From Micromonospora_G sp044901685 (lineage in GTDB: Bacteria; Actinomycetota; Actinomycetes; Mycobacteriales; Micromonosporaceae): 64,000 bases of DNA. The stretch spans positions 1 through 64,000 of the forward strand of contig NZ_JBJDPS010000019.1 of assembly GCF_044901685.1 (NCBI RefSeq), in the 5' to 3' direction. The translations under genes and the position numbers were made by a program. The notes below the pieces were generated by a model. That model worked only from the letters and a program-made list of their open reading frames with translations. It was not told the DNA's origin and searched no databases. Shown piece by piece: positions 8,316-16,936 of the stretch. Within the stretch, counting starts at the first letter, position 1. Each line of letters opens with the position of its first letter.

Positions 8316-9614
8316 TCACCGGTTCGGCGGTCGGAACCGGGCCCGTAGGCCGGTGGGTGAGAGTCGGCCGAGAAACGCCGGCACGGCTGACGCCGCGTTC
8401 GGCGACTCGACGGCGAACCGCTGCGCCAGCCGTGAGGTGACCAGCGTGAGTTGCCGCATGGCCAGTGCCGAGCCGATGCAGACCCGGGGGCCGGCGCCGA
8501 ACGGAAGGTACGTCGTGCCGGTCGCCGGTCGCCCGTTCAACCACCGGTCCGGGTCGAACTCGTCCGGCCGTTGCCACCACCGTGGGTCCCGGTGGATCAG
8601 GTACGGGTTCAGCAGCACGTCGTCCCCGGGGCGCAGCGACCAGTCGCCGAGGTTGGTGGCGGTACGGGCGGTGCGGGTCATCAGCCACACCGGTGGGTAG
8701 AGCCGGAGCACCTCCTTGACCACGGCCTCGGCCAGCGGCAGCCGCGCCGCCGGTGTCGCTTTCGCACCGCTGGCCGACCCGCCCGCCTCGTCGCGGAGGT
8801 CGGCGGTGAGCCGGGGCCGGGCGGCGAGTTCCCGGACGACGGAGGCGAGTGCGGCGGCGGGTACGCCGTGGCCGCCCATCAGGATGCCGCGAAGTGTCGC
8901 CATCACGGTGCGGTCGGGCATCGCCGGGTCGGCGTCGAGCAGGAAGGCGAGCAGGTCGTCCTGCGGCGCCCCGACACCGGTGGCGCGTCGCCGCCGGACG
9001 ATGCCGGTGAGCGTTTCGACGGTCTCCCGGTGGACCTGGAAGAAGCGGCGGTTGCGCCGGAGCGGGAACCAGGCGGGGAACTGGTAGGAGGCTGCCGTGA
9101 ACGGTCGGGTCACCTCGAGGTTGTCGGAGAGCAGCCTCGGGATGTCGGCGGAGTCGGGACCGAAGCAGTATTCGGCGGTCGCCTGGGCGGTGAAGGCCCG
9201 CATCGTGGTGAGCACGTCAACCTCACCGCCGGCGGCCGAGCCGATGACCGTGTCGAGGATGTCGACCGTACGGTGGTCGACCGCGGTGGCGGCCGAGTGG
9301 TTCAGCCCCGGCCACACCGTACGGCGTGCGGACATCCAGGCGTCGCCCTGCCTGGCGGCGAGGTCGATGTCCGGTCGGGTGCCGAACGGGGCCAGTTCCG
9401 TCACGAAGCTGTGGTTGGTGCGGGCGAGCGCGTCGTGGGTCAGCTTGGGGTCGATCACGAAGACGGTACGTTCGTCGAAGGAGAACACGTCGCCGTACCG
9501 GTGGTGGCCGCGTCGGAGGAAGCCGATCCGGTCGGCGTCGTACTCGGGTGTGTTGCCCAGGAGCCAGTGCCCGCGCGGACCCGCCGGTCGCCTGCCCTTG
9601 TCGCCGTTCGTCAT
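8316..9614 (-). CDS. Cytochrome P450, probable RiPP cross-linking enzyme
   Basis: P450 of 432 aa. The heme-thiolate loop PFGAGPRVCIG has Cys379 and the K-helix ExxR is EVLR (301-304). A PxxGxxPxxG-like start (RPAGPRGHWLLGNTP) lacks any membrane anchor, so it is a soluble class I type needing external ferredoxin. The I-helix reads GGHGVPAAALA (247-257) instead of the usual AGxE/DT, so the acid-alcohol pair for O2 activation is absent; this occurs in P450s that do oxidative coupling. ATG 9614 was chosen over TTG 9626. It lies 104 bases downstream of, and on the same strand as, the short precursor-peptide gene, with only a hairpin between. In atropopeptide, biarylitide and cittilin clusters the adjacent P450 installs aryl-aryl or aryl-ether bonds on aromatic core residues. 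That function is inferred here from context. Confidence 0.85.
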   Translation of the reverse strand: MTNGDKGRRPAGPRGHWLLGNTPEYDADRIGFLRRGHHRYGDVFSFDERTVFVIDPKLTHDALARTNHSFVTELAPFGTRPDIDLAARQGDAWMSARRTVWPGLNHSAATAVDHRTVDILDTVIGSAAGGEVDVLTTMRAFTAQATAEYCFGPDSADIPRLLSDNLEVTRPFTAASYQFPAWFPLRRNRRFFQVHRETVETLTGIVRRRRATGVGAPQDDLLAFLLDADPAMPDRTVMATLRGILMGGHGVPAAALASVVRELAARPRLTADLRDEAGGSASGAKATPAARLPLAEAVVKEVLRLYPPVWLMTRTARTATNLGDWSLRPGDDVLLNPYLIHRDPRWWQRPDEFDPDRWLNGRPATGTTYLPFGAGPRVCIGSALAMRQLTLVTSRLAQRFAVESPNAASAVPAFLGRLSPTGLRARFRPPNR

Positions 9615-9633
9615 CCGGGCCCCCAAGAGAGAA

Positions 9634-9663
9634 TCACAGGACCCCGAACCCGGGATCCTGTGA
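9634..9663 (-). terminator. Stem-loop between precursor peptide and P450 genes
   Basis: TCACAGGA (9634-9641) pairs with TCCTGTGA (9656-9663), extended by three G-C pairs after one mismatch, with a 6-base loop. It lies between the precursor stop and the P450 start without a T-tract. Such a hairpin would be a partial terminator or an mRNA stabiliser giving more precursor transcript than enzyme transcript, as is common in RiPP operons. The function is inferred. Confidence 0.55.
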
Positions 9664-9718
9664 TCGCTGTCGGTCGACTTGTTCTGGTGGAAGTTGTCTC
9701 GGCGGTGGCTGGTTCGGC

Positions 9719-9811
9719 CTACTCGTAGTTGTAGAACCAGTACGGGTAACGCCCGCTGACCCGACTCCTACCCATCAGGCGAGCCGCCACGTGGCGCAGC
9801 GTCCGTGTCAT
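9719..9811 (-). CDS. Putative RiPP precursor peptide with aromatic C-terminal core (30 aa)
   Basis: A 31-codon ORF with ATG at 9811 and TAG ending at 9719. A strong ribosome site, GGGAGGTG (complement of 9815-9822), stands five bases before the ATG. The leader is basic and helical (MTRTLRHVAARLMGRSRVSG) and contains a Met and several Arg. The C-terminus is RYPYWFYNYE: four Tyr, one Trp and one Phe in the last nine residues. A P450 gene follows on the same strand 104 bases downstream. Short precursors with aromatic C-terminal cores next to one P450 are the hallmark of P450-modified RiPPs (tryptorubin-type atropopeptides, biarylitides, cittilins). The core boundary is unknown; Arg21 or the region after Ser19-Gly20 is a plausible leader end. 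Too short for standard gene callers. Expression and modification are inference. Confidence 0.75.
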   Translation of the reverse strand: MTRTLRHVAARLMGRSRVSGRYPYWFYNYE

Positions 9812-9850
9812 GAACACCTCCCACATCGATTGGGAACGATCACTGAATGG

Positions 9851-9879
9851 ATGTTGTCACAGCGGTAGGGGGCGTGCAA
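9851..9879 (-). promoter_or_regulatory. Possible promoter of the precursor-P450 operon
   Basis: On the minus strand TTGCAC (complement of 9874-9879) is followed after 17 bases by CAACAT (complement of 9851-9856), 40 bases before the precursor ATG. The -35 lies inside a 7-bp hairpin (GGGGCGT/ACGCCCC, 9869-9888). The -10 is weak, so this is tentative. The 209-base gap to the methyltransferase is a divergent control region. Confidence 0.3.
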
Positions 9880-10020
9880 CGACGCCCCTCGCCGGGCGCA
9901 CGTAATGGTATTTCCCCGCAATCGCCGCGATACCCGCTTGTCGGCAGGCTTGGTGGCGGTACGCCCATCGGGCCACAAAATCGCTGGACAAGACGTACGC
10001 CGATGGCGATCGTTGGCCCC

Positions 10021-10764
10021 ATGCGCCAGGACGAGATCTGGGACGCCGACACCGCCGGTCGCTACGACACGCCCGGAACCGGCATGTTCGCCCCGGAGAT
10101 CCTCGGGCCGACGGTGGACCGCCTCGCCGCGCTCGCGGGTGACGGCCGAGCACTCGAATTCGCCATCGGAACCGGCCGGGTGGCCGTCCCGCTGTCCGGT
10201 CGCGGGGTGCCCGTCACCGGCATCGAACTCTCGGGGCCGATGATCGATCGCCTGCGTGCCAAGGCGGACGAGGCGACGATCCCGGTGGTCGTCGGTGACA
10301 TGGCGACCGCCGTCGCCCCGGGCGCGTACGCGCTTGTCTACCTCGTCTACAACACGATCTCCAATCTGCTCACCCAGGCCGAGCAGGTGGCGTGTTTCCG
10401 CAACGCCGCCCGTCACCTCCTGCCCGGCGGCCGGTTCGTGATCGAGCTGTGGGTGCCGGAGCTGCGCAAGCTGCCACCGGGTCAGCAGGCGACGGTCTGG
10501 CAGGTCGAGCCGGGTTACATCGGCCTGGACACCTACGACACCCTGCGCCAGCATGTGGTGTCGCACCACTTCAGGTTCGACGAGGGCAGGCAGGCCCGGC
10601 TGACCCGCAGCCCGCACCGTTACGTCTGGCCGGCCGAGCTTGACCTGATGGCCGAGCTGGCCGGGTTCGAGCTGGAGAGTCGGCACGCTGACTGGGCCGG
10701 CGCGGAGTTCACCGCCGACTCACGGTCGCACGTATCGGTCTACCGCATCCCGCCGGACCGGTAG
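10021..10764 (+). CDS. Class I SAM-dependent methyltransferase
   Basis: Methyltransferase of 247 aa. The SAM-binding motif I is ALEFAIGTGRVAVPL (about residues 40-54), with an acidic end to strand 2 in GIELSG and a post-motif region LVYNTISNL. The N-terminal RYDTPGTGMF is typical of a widespread actinobacterial family with unknown small-molecule substrates. ATG 10021 was chosen because it begins the conserved part; in-frame ATG 10003 adds six residues and neither has a good ribosome site. The gene is divergent from the precursor-P450 pair across 209 bases. Cittilin biosynthesis combines precursor, P450 and methyltransferase, so O- or N-methylation of the peptide product is possible. A role unrelated to the RiPP cannot be excluded. 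Confidence 0.75.
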   Translation: MRQDEIWDADTAGRYDTPGTGMFAPEILGPTVDRLAALAGDGRALEFAIGTGRVAVPLSGRGVPVTGIELSGPMIDRLRAKADEATIPVVVGDMATAVAPGAYALVYLVYNTISNLLTQAEQVACFRNAARHLLPGGRFVIELWVPELRKLPPGQQATVWQVEPGYIGLDTYDTLRQHVVSHHFRFDEGRQARLTRSPHRYVWPAELDLMAELAGFELESRHADWAGAEFTADSRSHVSVYRIPPDR

Positions 10765-10823
10765 ACCACCGGCCGCATCCAGCCGGAGCGGTGGACCACC
10801 GGCCCGGTCGGCCAGCACGGAAA

Positions 10824-10859
10824 CGGCCGTCGCCCGAGCGGTGGCTCGGGCGACGGCCG
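10824..10859. terminator. Bidirectional terminator between methyltransferase and MFS exporter genes
   Basis: A perfect 16-bp stem, CGGCCGTCGCCCGAGC (10824-10839) with its complement at 10844-10859, closes a GGTG loop. It lies between two convergent genes and can serve both. Confidence 0.85.
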
Positions 10860-10880
10860 ATGAGCCGTCGGTACGCGGCG

Positions 10881-12461
10881 TCAGTGGATCAGCACCGGAG
10901 TGCTGGTCGGGGTGCCGCCCTCGCCGGTCTCGTCGAGCAGGTGCGACACCTCGCGCCTGCGGGGCAGGAACGCGATCGGGATGAACGTCGCCAGCACCAG
11001 CGCGAAGCCGACCCAGAACGTCGTGGCGAACGAGTCGGCCACGAACTCCAGACCGCGCTGGATGATCGAGGGTTCCACCGGCAGTTGCGCGTTGTGTTGG
11101 TTCGCGATCGCAGCGCCGGCCTCGGTGATCGGTTCGCCGGTACGCGGGTCGTTCAGGCCCGGGACCGGGTCCGAACCGTTCAACTGGCTGGTGAGGATGA
11201 CCGACATGATCGCGGCACCGATCGAGCTGCCGATCTGCTGGAGGATGTTGACCAGCGTGGAACCGCGCGCCACCTCGTGGTTGGTCAGCGTACGCAGCGC
11301 CGAGGTCATGATCGGCATCATCGTGCCGCCCATGCCGAGACCCATCACGAACAGCGAACCGCAGAGCAGCAGGTAGGAGGTGTCCGTACCGACCTGGGTG
11401 AAGGCGAAGAAGCCGAGGGCGATGAGCGCCATCGCGAACGGCACCGTACGGCCGATCGGGATCTTGTCCGCCAGGGTGCCGGCGATCGGCATGGTGAGCA
11501 TCGCGCCGATGCCCTGCGGCGCCATCAGCAGGCCGGCGTGCAGGGTGGACTCGCCCCGGACCTGGAGGAAGTAGCTCGGGAACAGCAGGCCGGCACCCAT
11601 GAACGCGATGATGAACACGAACAGCGAGATCGACGCCACCGACAGGTTGCGGTTGCGGAAGAGCCGCAGGTCGAGCAGCGGGTGCCTCGGCTTGAACGAG
11701 TAGAGGACAAAGGCGACCAGCAGGACGGCCCCGGCCAGCATGGTGGCCCAGACCCTGGTGGCGGAGATCGTGCCGGTCTCCGGCAGCGACGAGACGCCGT
11801 AGAGGAACAGCGCCAGACCCGGCGACAGCATCACCATGCCGAGGAAGTCGAACGACTCGGACGGCTCCGCGGTGTCCTTCGGCAGCGCGAAGAAGGCGTA
11901 GACCAGCGCGATCGCACCGATCGGGACGTTGATCAGGAAGATCCAGTGCCAGCCCACCGCCTCGATCAGCCAGCCACCGAGGATCGGTCCACCGATCGGG
12001 CCGAGCAGCATCGGGATGCCGAGGACCGCCATCAGCCGGCCGATCCGCGCCGGTCCGGCCGCCCGCGTCATGATCGTCATGCCCAGCGGCATGAGCATGC
12101 CACCGCCCAGGCCCTGGAGCACCCGGTAGCCGATGAGTTCACCGACCGAGTCGGCGGTGGCGCAGAGCGCGGAGCCGAGCGTGAACAGCAACAGGGCGAG
12201 CATGTACAGCCGCTTGGTGCCGAACCGGTCGGCGGCCCAGCCGCTCAGCGGGATCACCGTGGCGAGCGCCAGGGTGTAACCCGTCATGGTCCAGGCGACT
12301 TCGGCGTACGTCGCGCCGAACTCGGTCTGGAAGGTGGGCAGTGCGACGCTGACGACGGTGATGTCGAGGATCGACATGATCGCGCCGAGGACCACCACCC
12401 CGGCGATTTTGAGGACGGCGCCGTCGAGTTTGTCGGGCGCCGCAACGGCTTGATTGGTCAC
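10881..12461 (-). CDS. MFS transporter, DHA2 (14-helix) drug-efflux family
   Basis: Predicted proton-driven exporter of 526 aa with about 14 hydrophobic segments. The N-terminal region ILDITVVSVALPTF is the DHA2 motif for EmrB/QacA-type transporters. Further motifs are GWAADRFGTKRLY (loop 2-3, MFS motif A) and GLGGGMLMPLG. GTG 12461 is preceded by GGAGAG five bases upstream, while upstream codons lack support and would add a non-membrane tail. It lies beside the P450 RiPP locus and ends at the shared terminator, so export of the cyclised peptide or general drug resistance are both plausible. The 247 bases between this start and the CHAT gene stop must carry its promoter; nothing else is seen there. 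Confidence 0.85.
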   Translation of the reverse strand: MTNQAVAAPDKLDGAVLKIAGVVVLGAIMSILDITVVSVALPTFQTEFGATYAEVAWTMTGYTLALATVIPLSGWAADRFGTKRLYMLALLLFTLGSALCATADSVGELIGYRVLQGLGGGMLMPLGMTIMTRAAGPARIGRLMAVLGIPMLLGPIGGPILGGWLIEAVGWHWIFLINVPIGAIALVYAFFALPKDTAEPSESFDFLGMVMLSPGLALFLYGVSSLPETGTISATRVWATMLAGAVLLVAFVLYSFKPRHPLLDLRLFRNRNLSVASISLFVFIIAFMGAGLLFPSYFLQVRGESTLHAGLLMAPQGIGAMLTMPIAGTLADKIPIGRTVPFAMALIALGFFAFTQVGTDTSYLLLCGSLFVMGLGMGGTMMPIMTSALRTLTNHEVARGSTLVNILQQIGSSIGAAIMSVILTSQLNGSDPVPGLNDPRTGEPITEAGAAIANQHNAQLPVEPSIIQRGLEFVADSFATTFWVGFALVLATFIPIAFLPRRREVSHLLDETGEGGTPTSTPVLIH

Positions 12462-12708
12462 GTGACTCTCCAGGTCCAGGGGGCCGGGCGGGGCGATGTC
12501 CACACAGTGCACGTTGGGCTGCGTACGCCGGACGAGAACCGACTGACCTGTGGTCGTACGGCCGTCAGTCTCCGGCCTCAGGATCACACGGCCCCTCGGC
12601 CACCCGGTCAGCCCACGTCGAAAGCGTGTTCTTGCTCACCCGCCCTGCCACGTAACCCCGCCGTTACCTTGCTGACCTGGGGTGACGCGACGCTGAAGGG
12701 TCGTACGT

Positions 12709-15700
12709 TCAGTCGAGCCTGGTCCGGTAGCGCTCCACCCGGTCGCGGTGCTCCTCGGTCGGGGCATCGGCGTACGCCTGCTCGGCGAGCGCGAGGGCCT
12801 CCCGCCACTGCCTGCGCGCCCGGTCGGCGCGGCCGGCAACCCGTTCCAGCTCGCCGATCCGGTCGTGCGTGTCGGCCTGGGCCAGTCGCGCCCCGAGGTC
12901 GGCCGGGTCGAGTGCGGCCCGGCGTCGCCAGGTCGCCAGCGCCTGCCGGAACAGCGCGCGGGCCGGCGTCGGCTCCCCGGCCTGCTGGAGCCACCCGCCC
13001 AGGCGTAGGCAGGCTTCGGCCAGGTCGCGGTGCAGACCCGCGTTGCCGGGAAAGCGGTGTACGAGCCCCTGGGTCACCTCCAGCGACCGTTCGAGGTTGC
13101 CGCGTACCTCTTCGGGCTGCCCGTTCGCGGTGGCGTGGTCGGCCATCCGGCGGAAGGCCGTGGCGAGGTCGCGTTCTCCGTCGACGCTGTCCGGGTCGCC
13201 GTCGGCCAGTCGCTGGGCCAGGGAGAGGGCGCTGACGAAGTGCCCCTGGGCGCAGGAGAGGTCGCCGGCACCGAGGTCCATGTCGCCGAGCCGCCAGTGG
13301 GAGCCGAGCAGCTCGCGCTGGTAGGCGGTGTTGCTCGGGTCGGAGGTGGCGAGCCGGTCGGCGATCGACGCCGCCTCGGTGGTCAGTTCGCGGGCGGATC
13401 CGGCGTTGTCGCCGACGTGGCCGACGATGTCGACCAGGACACTCAGGGTGTGCAGGAGGTGGCCCAGCAGGTCCTCTTCCTCGGGGTCGGCCCGCACCAG
13501 CCGACGCCAGACCTCCAGGGCCTGCTCGACCAGTTGCCGGGCCTGTGCCGGGTCGTCGTCGGCGCGGTGCACGGCGGCGAGCGTGTCGAGGCAGACGGCC
13601 AGGTCGTAGTGGAACATCGGGTTGTCGGGATCGCCGTCGACCAGCCGCTGACGGATGTCGAGCGACTGCCGGGCGGCCTCGTGCGCGCGTACGACGTCGT
13701 CGCCGTCGAGTGCGATCTGCGCGATCTTCTGGTAACTCAGGCCCAGGTTGCGCAGGTAACGCAGGTCGCTCGGGTCGGCCTCACAGAGCCGGGAGTCGAT
13801 GGCGAGGGCCTGCTCGTAGCAGCGGCGGGCCTCGTCGGTACGGCCGAGCCGGCGCATCAGCCGGCCCTGGCTGTCGAGTGCGGCGCTGCGCGCGATCTGC
13901 GCCTGCGCGTCCCCGGGCCGGTCCTGCGCGGCCTCGGTGGTCAGGGCGACCAACTCCTCGCCCTTCACCGCGGCAGCCGCCGTGCTCCCGCTGGCCGCCA
14001 GGGCGTCCCGTTCCCGCCCGACCAGGTCGAGGTACGCGGCGTGCCCGGTGGGAAAGCCGGGGGTCACGTCGCCGAGCAGGGCCGCCACGGTCAGCTCCCC
14101 GCCGAGACTGGGCAGCACGTCGTGCACGAAGGTGGCGAGTTCGTCGAACTGACCGGCGGTCGCGAGGTGGTGCACGGCCTCGGTCAGGGTCTCGAAGTCG
14201 GCGCGACCGGCCTCGACGATCCGGTGGCACATCGCGACGGCCCGACGGTGCCGGTCGAGGTGCCGGTCGCCGTGCAGGGGTGCCAGGGCCTGCCGGACCC
14301 AGGACTCCACGAGCGCGTCGTCCCCGGTCGGTACGACCAGGGTGAGGTCGCCCAGCCGGCCGAGATGCCCGGCCATCGCGGCACGTTCCTCGTCGCTCGG
14401 TTCCCGTCCGGTCACCGCGAACGCGAGGTCGTCATCGGTGAGAGCCACCCGCGACACCGATGCCTGGAGCAGCGCCTCGTGCTCGTCCGGGGTGAGCAGG
14501 TCGAGCAGTTCGCCGAGCAGCATGTCCCGGGCGGCGAGGGTGATCGCCTGCCGGGTCGCCTCGGCCGCGTCCGGTGCGTTCGCCGCCGAACGGGCGAGCG
14601 CGACCCGCTCCTGCTTGGCGAGGCCGCGCAGCCGTTCGGTCACCTCGGGCAGCCGGGCCGCGCCGCCCCTGCCGCCGACCAGGGCGTCGACAAACTCGAT
14701 CAGTCGGGGGTGTCCACCGACGGCCCCTACCACCACGTCGCGGTCGGCGAAGGAGAGCTCGCGCAGCGCCGGCAGGCGCAGCAGCAGCCGGCGCAGTTCG
14801 GCGTCGCTCAGCGGTGGCATCTCGACACGCGCCAGCGGCACCTCCACCGGCACCGGGTAGCGGCTGGTGACCAGGATCTTGCCGCGCCCCGCCGCGTGGC
14901 ACAGGTCGGCGAAGACCTCGGCGAAACCCGGGTCGCGGAAGGCGTCGCCGCCCGGGGTGAGGTTCTGCTCGAAGTCGTCGAAGGCGATCAGGAGCCGTTC
15001 GGTCCGCAGCGCCTCGGTGACCGCCGCCAGGGCGGCGGACTGGTCGTCGGGGTTGTCGATGCCGGCACCGGCGGCCGTGGCGGCGATGTCGGCGAGGAGC
15101 CGGGGCGGGTTCCAGGAGCCGCCGTGCACGACGATCGACCACGGGTCGTCGATGTCGTCGCGGAGCCGGTTGATCGCCCGGCCGGCGAGGGCCGTCTTGC
15201 CGATTCCGGCGACCCCGGTCAGCACCACCCCGTTGACCAGGGTGGACTCCCCGGTCGACGGGACCTCGTCGCGCAGGGTCTGGGCGACGGTCCGTAGCTG
15301 GGCGCGCCGGCCGACCAGGTCACCCAGGGAGAGTTCGCGTACGCCGCCGCCGCTGGGCAGTTCGGTCGGGTTGCTCAGTGGCGTGGGCTGTGCCGAGGCG
15401 TCCCAGAGCGGACCGTCCGAGGTGGCGAAGAGGGTCGCGATCCCGTACTCGGGGCGGCCCGGCGACTCGGCGCGTACCGTCTCGTCGTACATCCGTGACC
15501 GTGCCCGTGCCAGCGCCGCCGCGACGGGGAGGTTCTCCTCGGCGAGTGCCCGGTAGACGCGGGTGAGCAGGCCGGTCGCGTACCTGTCGCTGACCGTGGT
15601 CTGCATGGCGATGACCCGGTTGGCGCCGTGGCGCAGCAGGGTCGCCGCGAGCCCGGTGTCCGCGTCGGCGGCGCCGTCACAGCTCGACAGCACGATCAGT

Positions 15701-16896
15701 GGGACCGGCCGACCCGCGCGCCGCAGTGCGCGTACCAGATCCTCGGCGGTGACCTCGACGGCGTTGCCGTCCCGGTCCTCCAACTCGACCCCGTACGGCG
15801 AGCCGTGCGCCGACAGGTGCAGCACGTGGTAGGCGTCGGCGCGCAGCGCGGCGGCGATCTCCGGTGGCCCGGCCACCTCCAGGATGGTGACCTCGGCCCG
15901 GCCGAGCCCGCCGACGATGCTCACGATGGCCTGCATCTCGGCCTCGATGTCGAGGGCCGGGTTCTCGGTGTTCTCGGGTGCGCCCACCGCGACGAGGATC
16001 TTCAGCGGGCCGGGTGTCGGCGGCTGGGCGGTCGCCCGCACACCCGCGACCGTACGGGTCAGGCGCACTCCCTCGACGGTGGCCAGCACCCGCTGGTCGG
16101 CGAGGCGGATCATCTCGAACGGAAGCTCGTGGGCCGGGCCGTCGGCGTCGATGACAACGTCGACCACGGTGCCGTCGTCGGCGTTCGCCAGGAGCGTGCT
16201 GAGCTGGTCGAGCGAGTCCGGGTCGAACAGGGCCGCCGACAGCCGTTGACCCAGCCGTGCCATCCGGGTCTCGGCGTCCGGGAGGTCGACCAGGGACCAG
16301 ATCTCGTCCCGACCGAACGGCAGCGGCTCGTCCCGTTCGCAGAGCAGCGTTCCGGCGAGGGTCGCGGTGCTGCGGACCCGGCTCTGCGCGACGCTGACCC
16401 GCAGGCGCAGTTCGTGTCGGGGTGCGGGGTCCACGGTGCCGCACCGCTGGCGCAGTTCGGCGGCGAGCGCGGCCACCCCGCGCTTGCTCAGCGTGCGTAC
16501 CCGGTGCGTGGTGTGGGTGTCGGCGGTGAGGAATTCCGGCAGGTCGCGCAGCCGGCCGCCGGGCAGCAGCACCGGCAGCAGCGTGGCGGCCGACTTCTCG
16601 TCGCCGTCGACCATCTCGCGGACCGTGCTGGCCGCCCGCCACAGGCCCGGGTCGTGGTCGGACGGGTCGTCGGCGGCGGCGACCTCGCGGTAGAGCGGTG
16701 AGCCGACGAGCAGCACGACGTCGGCCGAGTGCAGTTGCGAGGGGATCTGTTCGGCGGGTGAGTCGAGCAGGCGGGCGTCCAGACCGCCGGCCCGCAGCAG
16801 GATCCAGAGGTCCCGGACGCTGTCGATGTGCACCGCGTCGTCGGGGGCGTACGAGATGAGGATTCGGCCGAGCCCGCCTGTCATGCGCGACATCAT
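12709..16896 (-). CDS. TIR-like/CHAT protease/STAND NTPase/TPR protein, putative immune or cell-death effector
   Basis: A 1395-aa cytosolic multidomain protein. Residues 10-150 (ILISYAPDD...ADVVLLVGSPLY) form a TIR/SEFIR-like domain. Residues about 190-490 form a CHAT caspase-like protease with catalytic His364 in HLSAHG and Cys406 in VLSSCDGA, preceded by the typical LPFEMIRL strand. A P-loop STAND NTPase follows: Walker A GVAGIGKTA (561-569), Walker B LLIAFDD (635-641), VTSRYP sensor and a GHP motif at 728. The C-terminal third (about 960-1390) is a run of tetratricopeptide repeats such as RCYEQALAID and ARQLVEQALEVWRRL. In such proteins the TPR array senses a trigger, the STAND module oligomerises, and the protease or TIR acts as effector. 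The start has GGAAG five bases upstream. No companion defence genes are adjacent; the trigger is unknown. Confidence 0.85.
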   Translation of the reverse strand: MMSRMTGGLGRILISYAPDDAVHIDSVRDLWILLRAGGLDARLLDSPAEQIPSQLHSADVVLLVGSPLYREVAAADDPSDHDPGLWRAASTVREMVDGDEKSAATLLPVLLPGGRLRDLPEFLTADTHTTHRVRTLSKRGVAALAAELRQRCGTVDPAPRHELRLRVSVAQSRVRSTATLAGTLLCERDEPLPFGRDEIWSLVDLPDAETRMARLGQRLSAALFDPDSLDQLSTLLANADDGTVVDVVIDADGPAHELPFEMIRLADQRVLATVEGVRLTRTVAGVRATAQPPTPGPLKILVAVGAPENTENPALDIEAEMQAIVSIVGGLGRAEVTILEVAGPPEIAAALRADAYHVLHLSAHGSPYGVELEDRDGNAVEVTAEDLVRALRRAGRPVPLIVLSSCDGAADADTGLAATLLRHGANRVIAMQTTVSDRYATGLLTRVYRALAEENLPVAAALARARSRMYDETVRAESPGRPEYGIATLFATSDGPLWDASAQPTPLSNPTELPSGGGVRELSLGDLVGRRAQLRTVAQTLRDEVPSTGESTLVNGVVLTGVAGIGKTALAGRAINRLRDDIDDPWSIVVHGGSWNPPRLLADIAATAAGAGIDNPDDQSAALAAVTEALRTERLLIAFDDFEQNLTPGGDAFRDPGFAEVFADLCHAAGRGKILVTSRYPVPVEVPLARVEMPPLSDAELRRLLLRLPALRELSFADRDVVVGAVGGHPRLIEFVDALVGGRGGAARLPEVTERLRGLAKQERVALARSAANAPDAAEATRQAITLAARDMLLGELLDLLTPDEHEALLQASVSRVALTDDDLAFAVTGREPSDEERAAMAGHLGRLGDLTLVVPTGDDALVESWVRQALAPLHGDRHLDRHRRAVAMCHRIVEAGRADFETLTEAVHHLATAGQFDELATFVHDVLPSLGGELTVAALLGDVTPGFPTGHAAYLDLVGRERDALAASGSTAAAAVKGEELVALTTEAAQDRPGDAQAQIARSAALDSQGRLMRRLGRTDEARRCYEQALAIDSRLCEADPSDLRYLRNLGLSYQKIAQIALDGDDVVRAHEAARQSLDIRQRLVDGDPDNPMFHYDLAVCLDTLAAVHRADDDPAQARQLVEQALEVWRRLVRADPEEEDLLGHLLHTLSVLVDIVGHVGDNAGSARELTTEAASIADRLATSDPSNTAYQRELLGSHWRLGDMDLGAGDLSCAQGHFVSALSLAQRLADGDPDSVDGERDLATAFRRMADHATANGQPEEVRGNLERSLEVTQGLVHRFPGNAGLHRDLAEACLRLGGWLQQAGEPTPARALFRQALATWRRRAALDPADLGARLAQADTHDRIGELERVAGRADRARRQWREALALAEQAYADAPTEEHRDRVERYRTRLD

Positions 16897-16936
16897 GACA
16901 GCTTCCCGACGGCGGTCGAGTGGCCGGACCGGGGCC

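Noticed and set aside
8274..8340. Repeated CACCGGTTCGGCG units between the M1 and P450 genes, considered as a terminator or attachment site
   Set aside because: The copies are direct rather than inverted and one lies in the P450 coding sequence; no stem or tRNA is associated.
10791..13235. 814-codon plus-strand open frame over the MFS gene
   Set aside because: Composition is Arg/Gln/Asp/His-rich shadow; the minus strand gives a 14-helix MFS protein with motifs.
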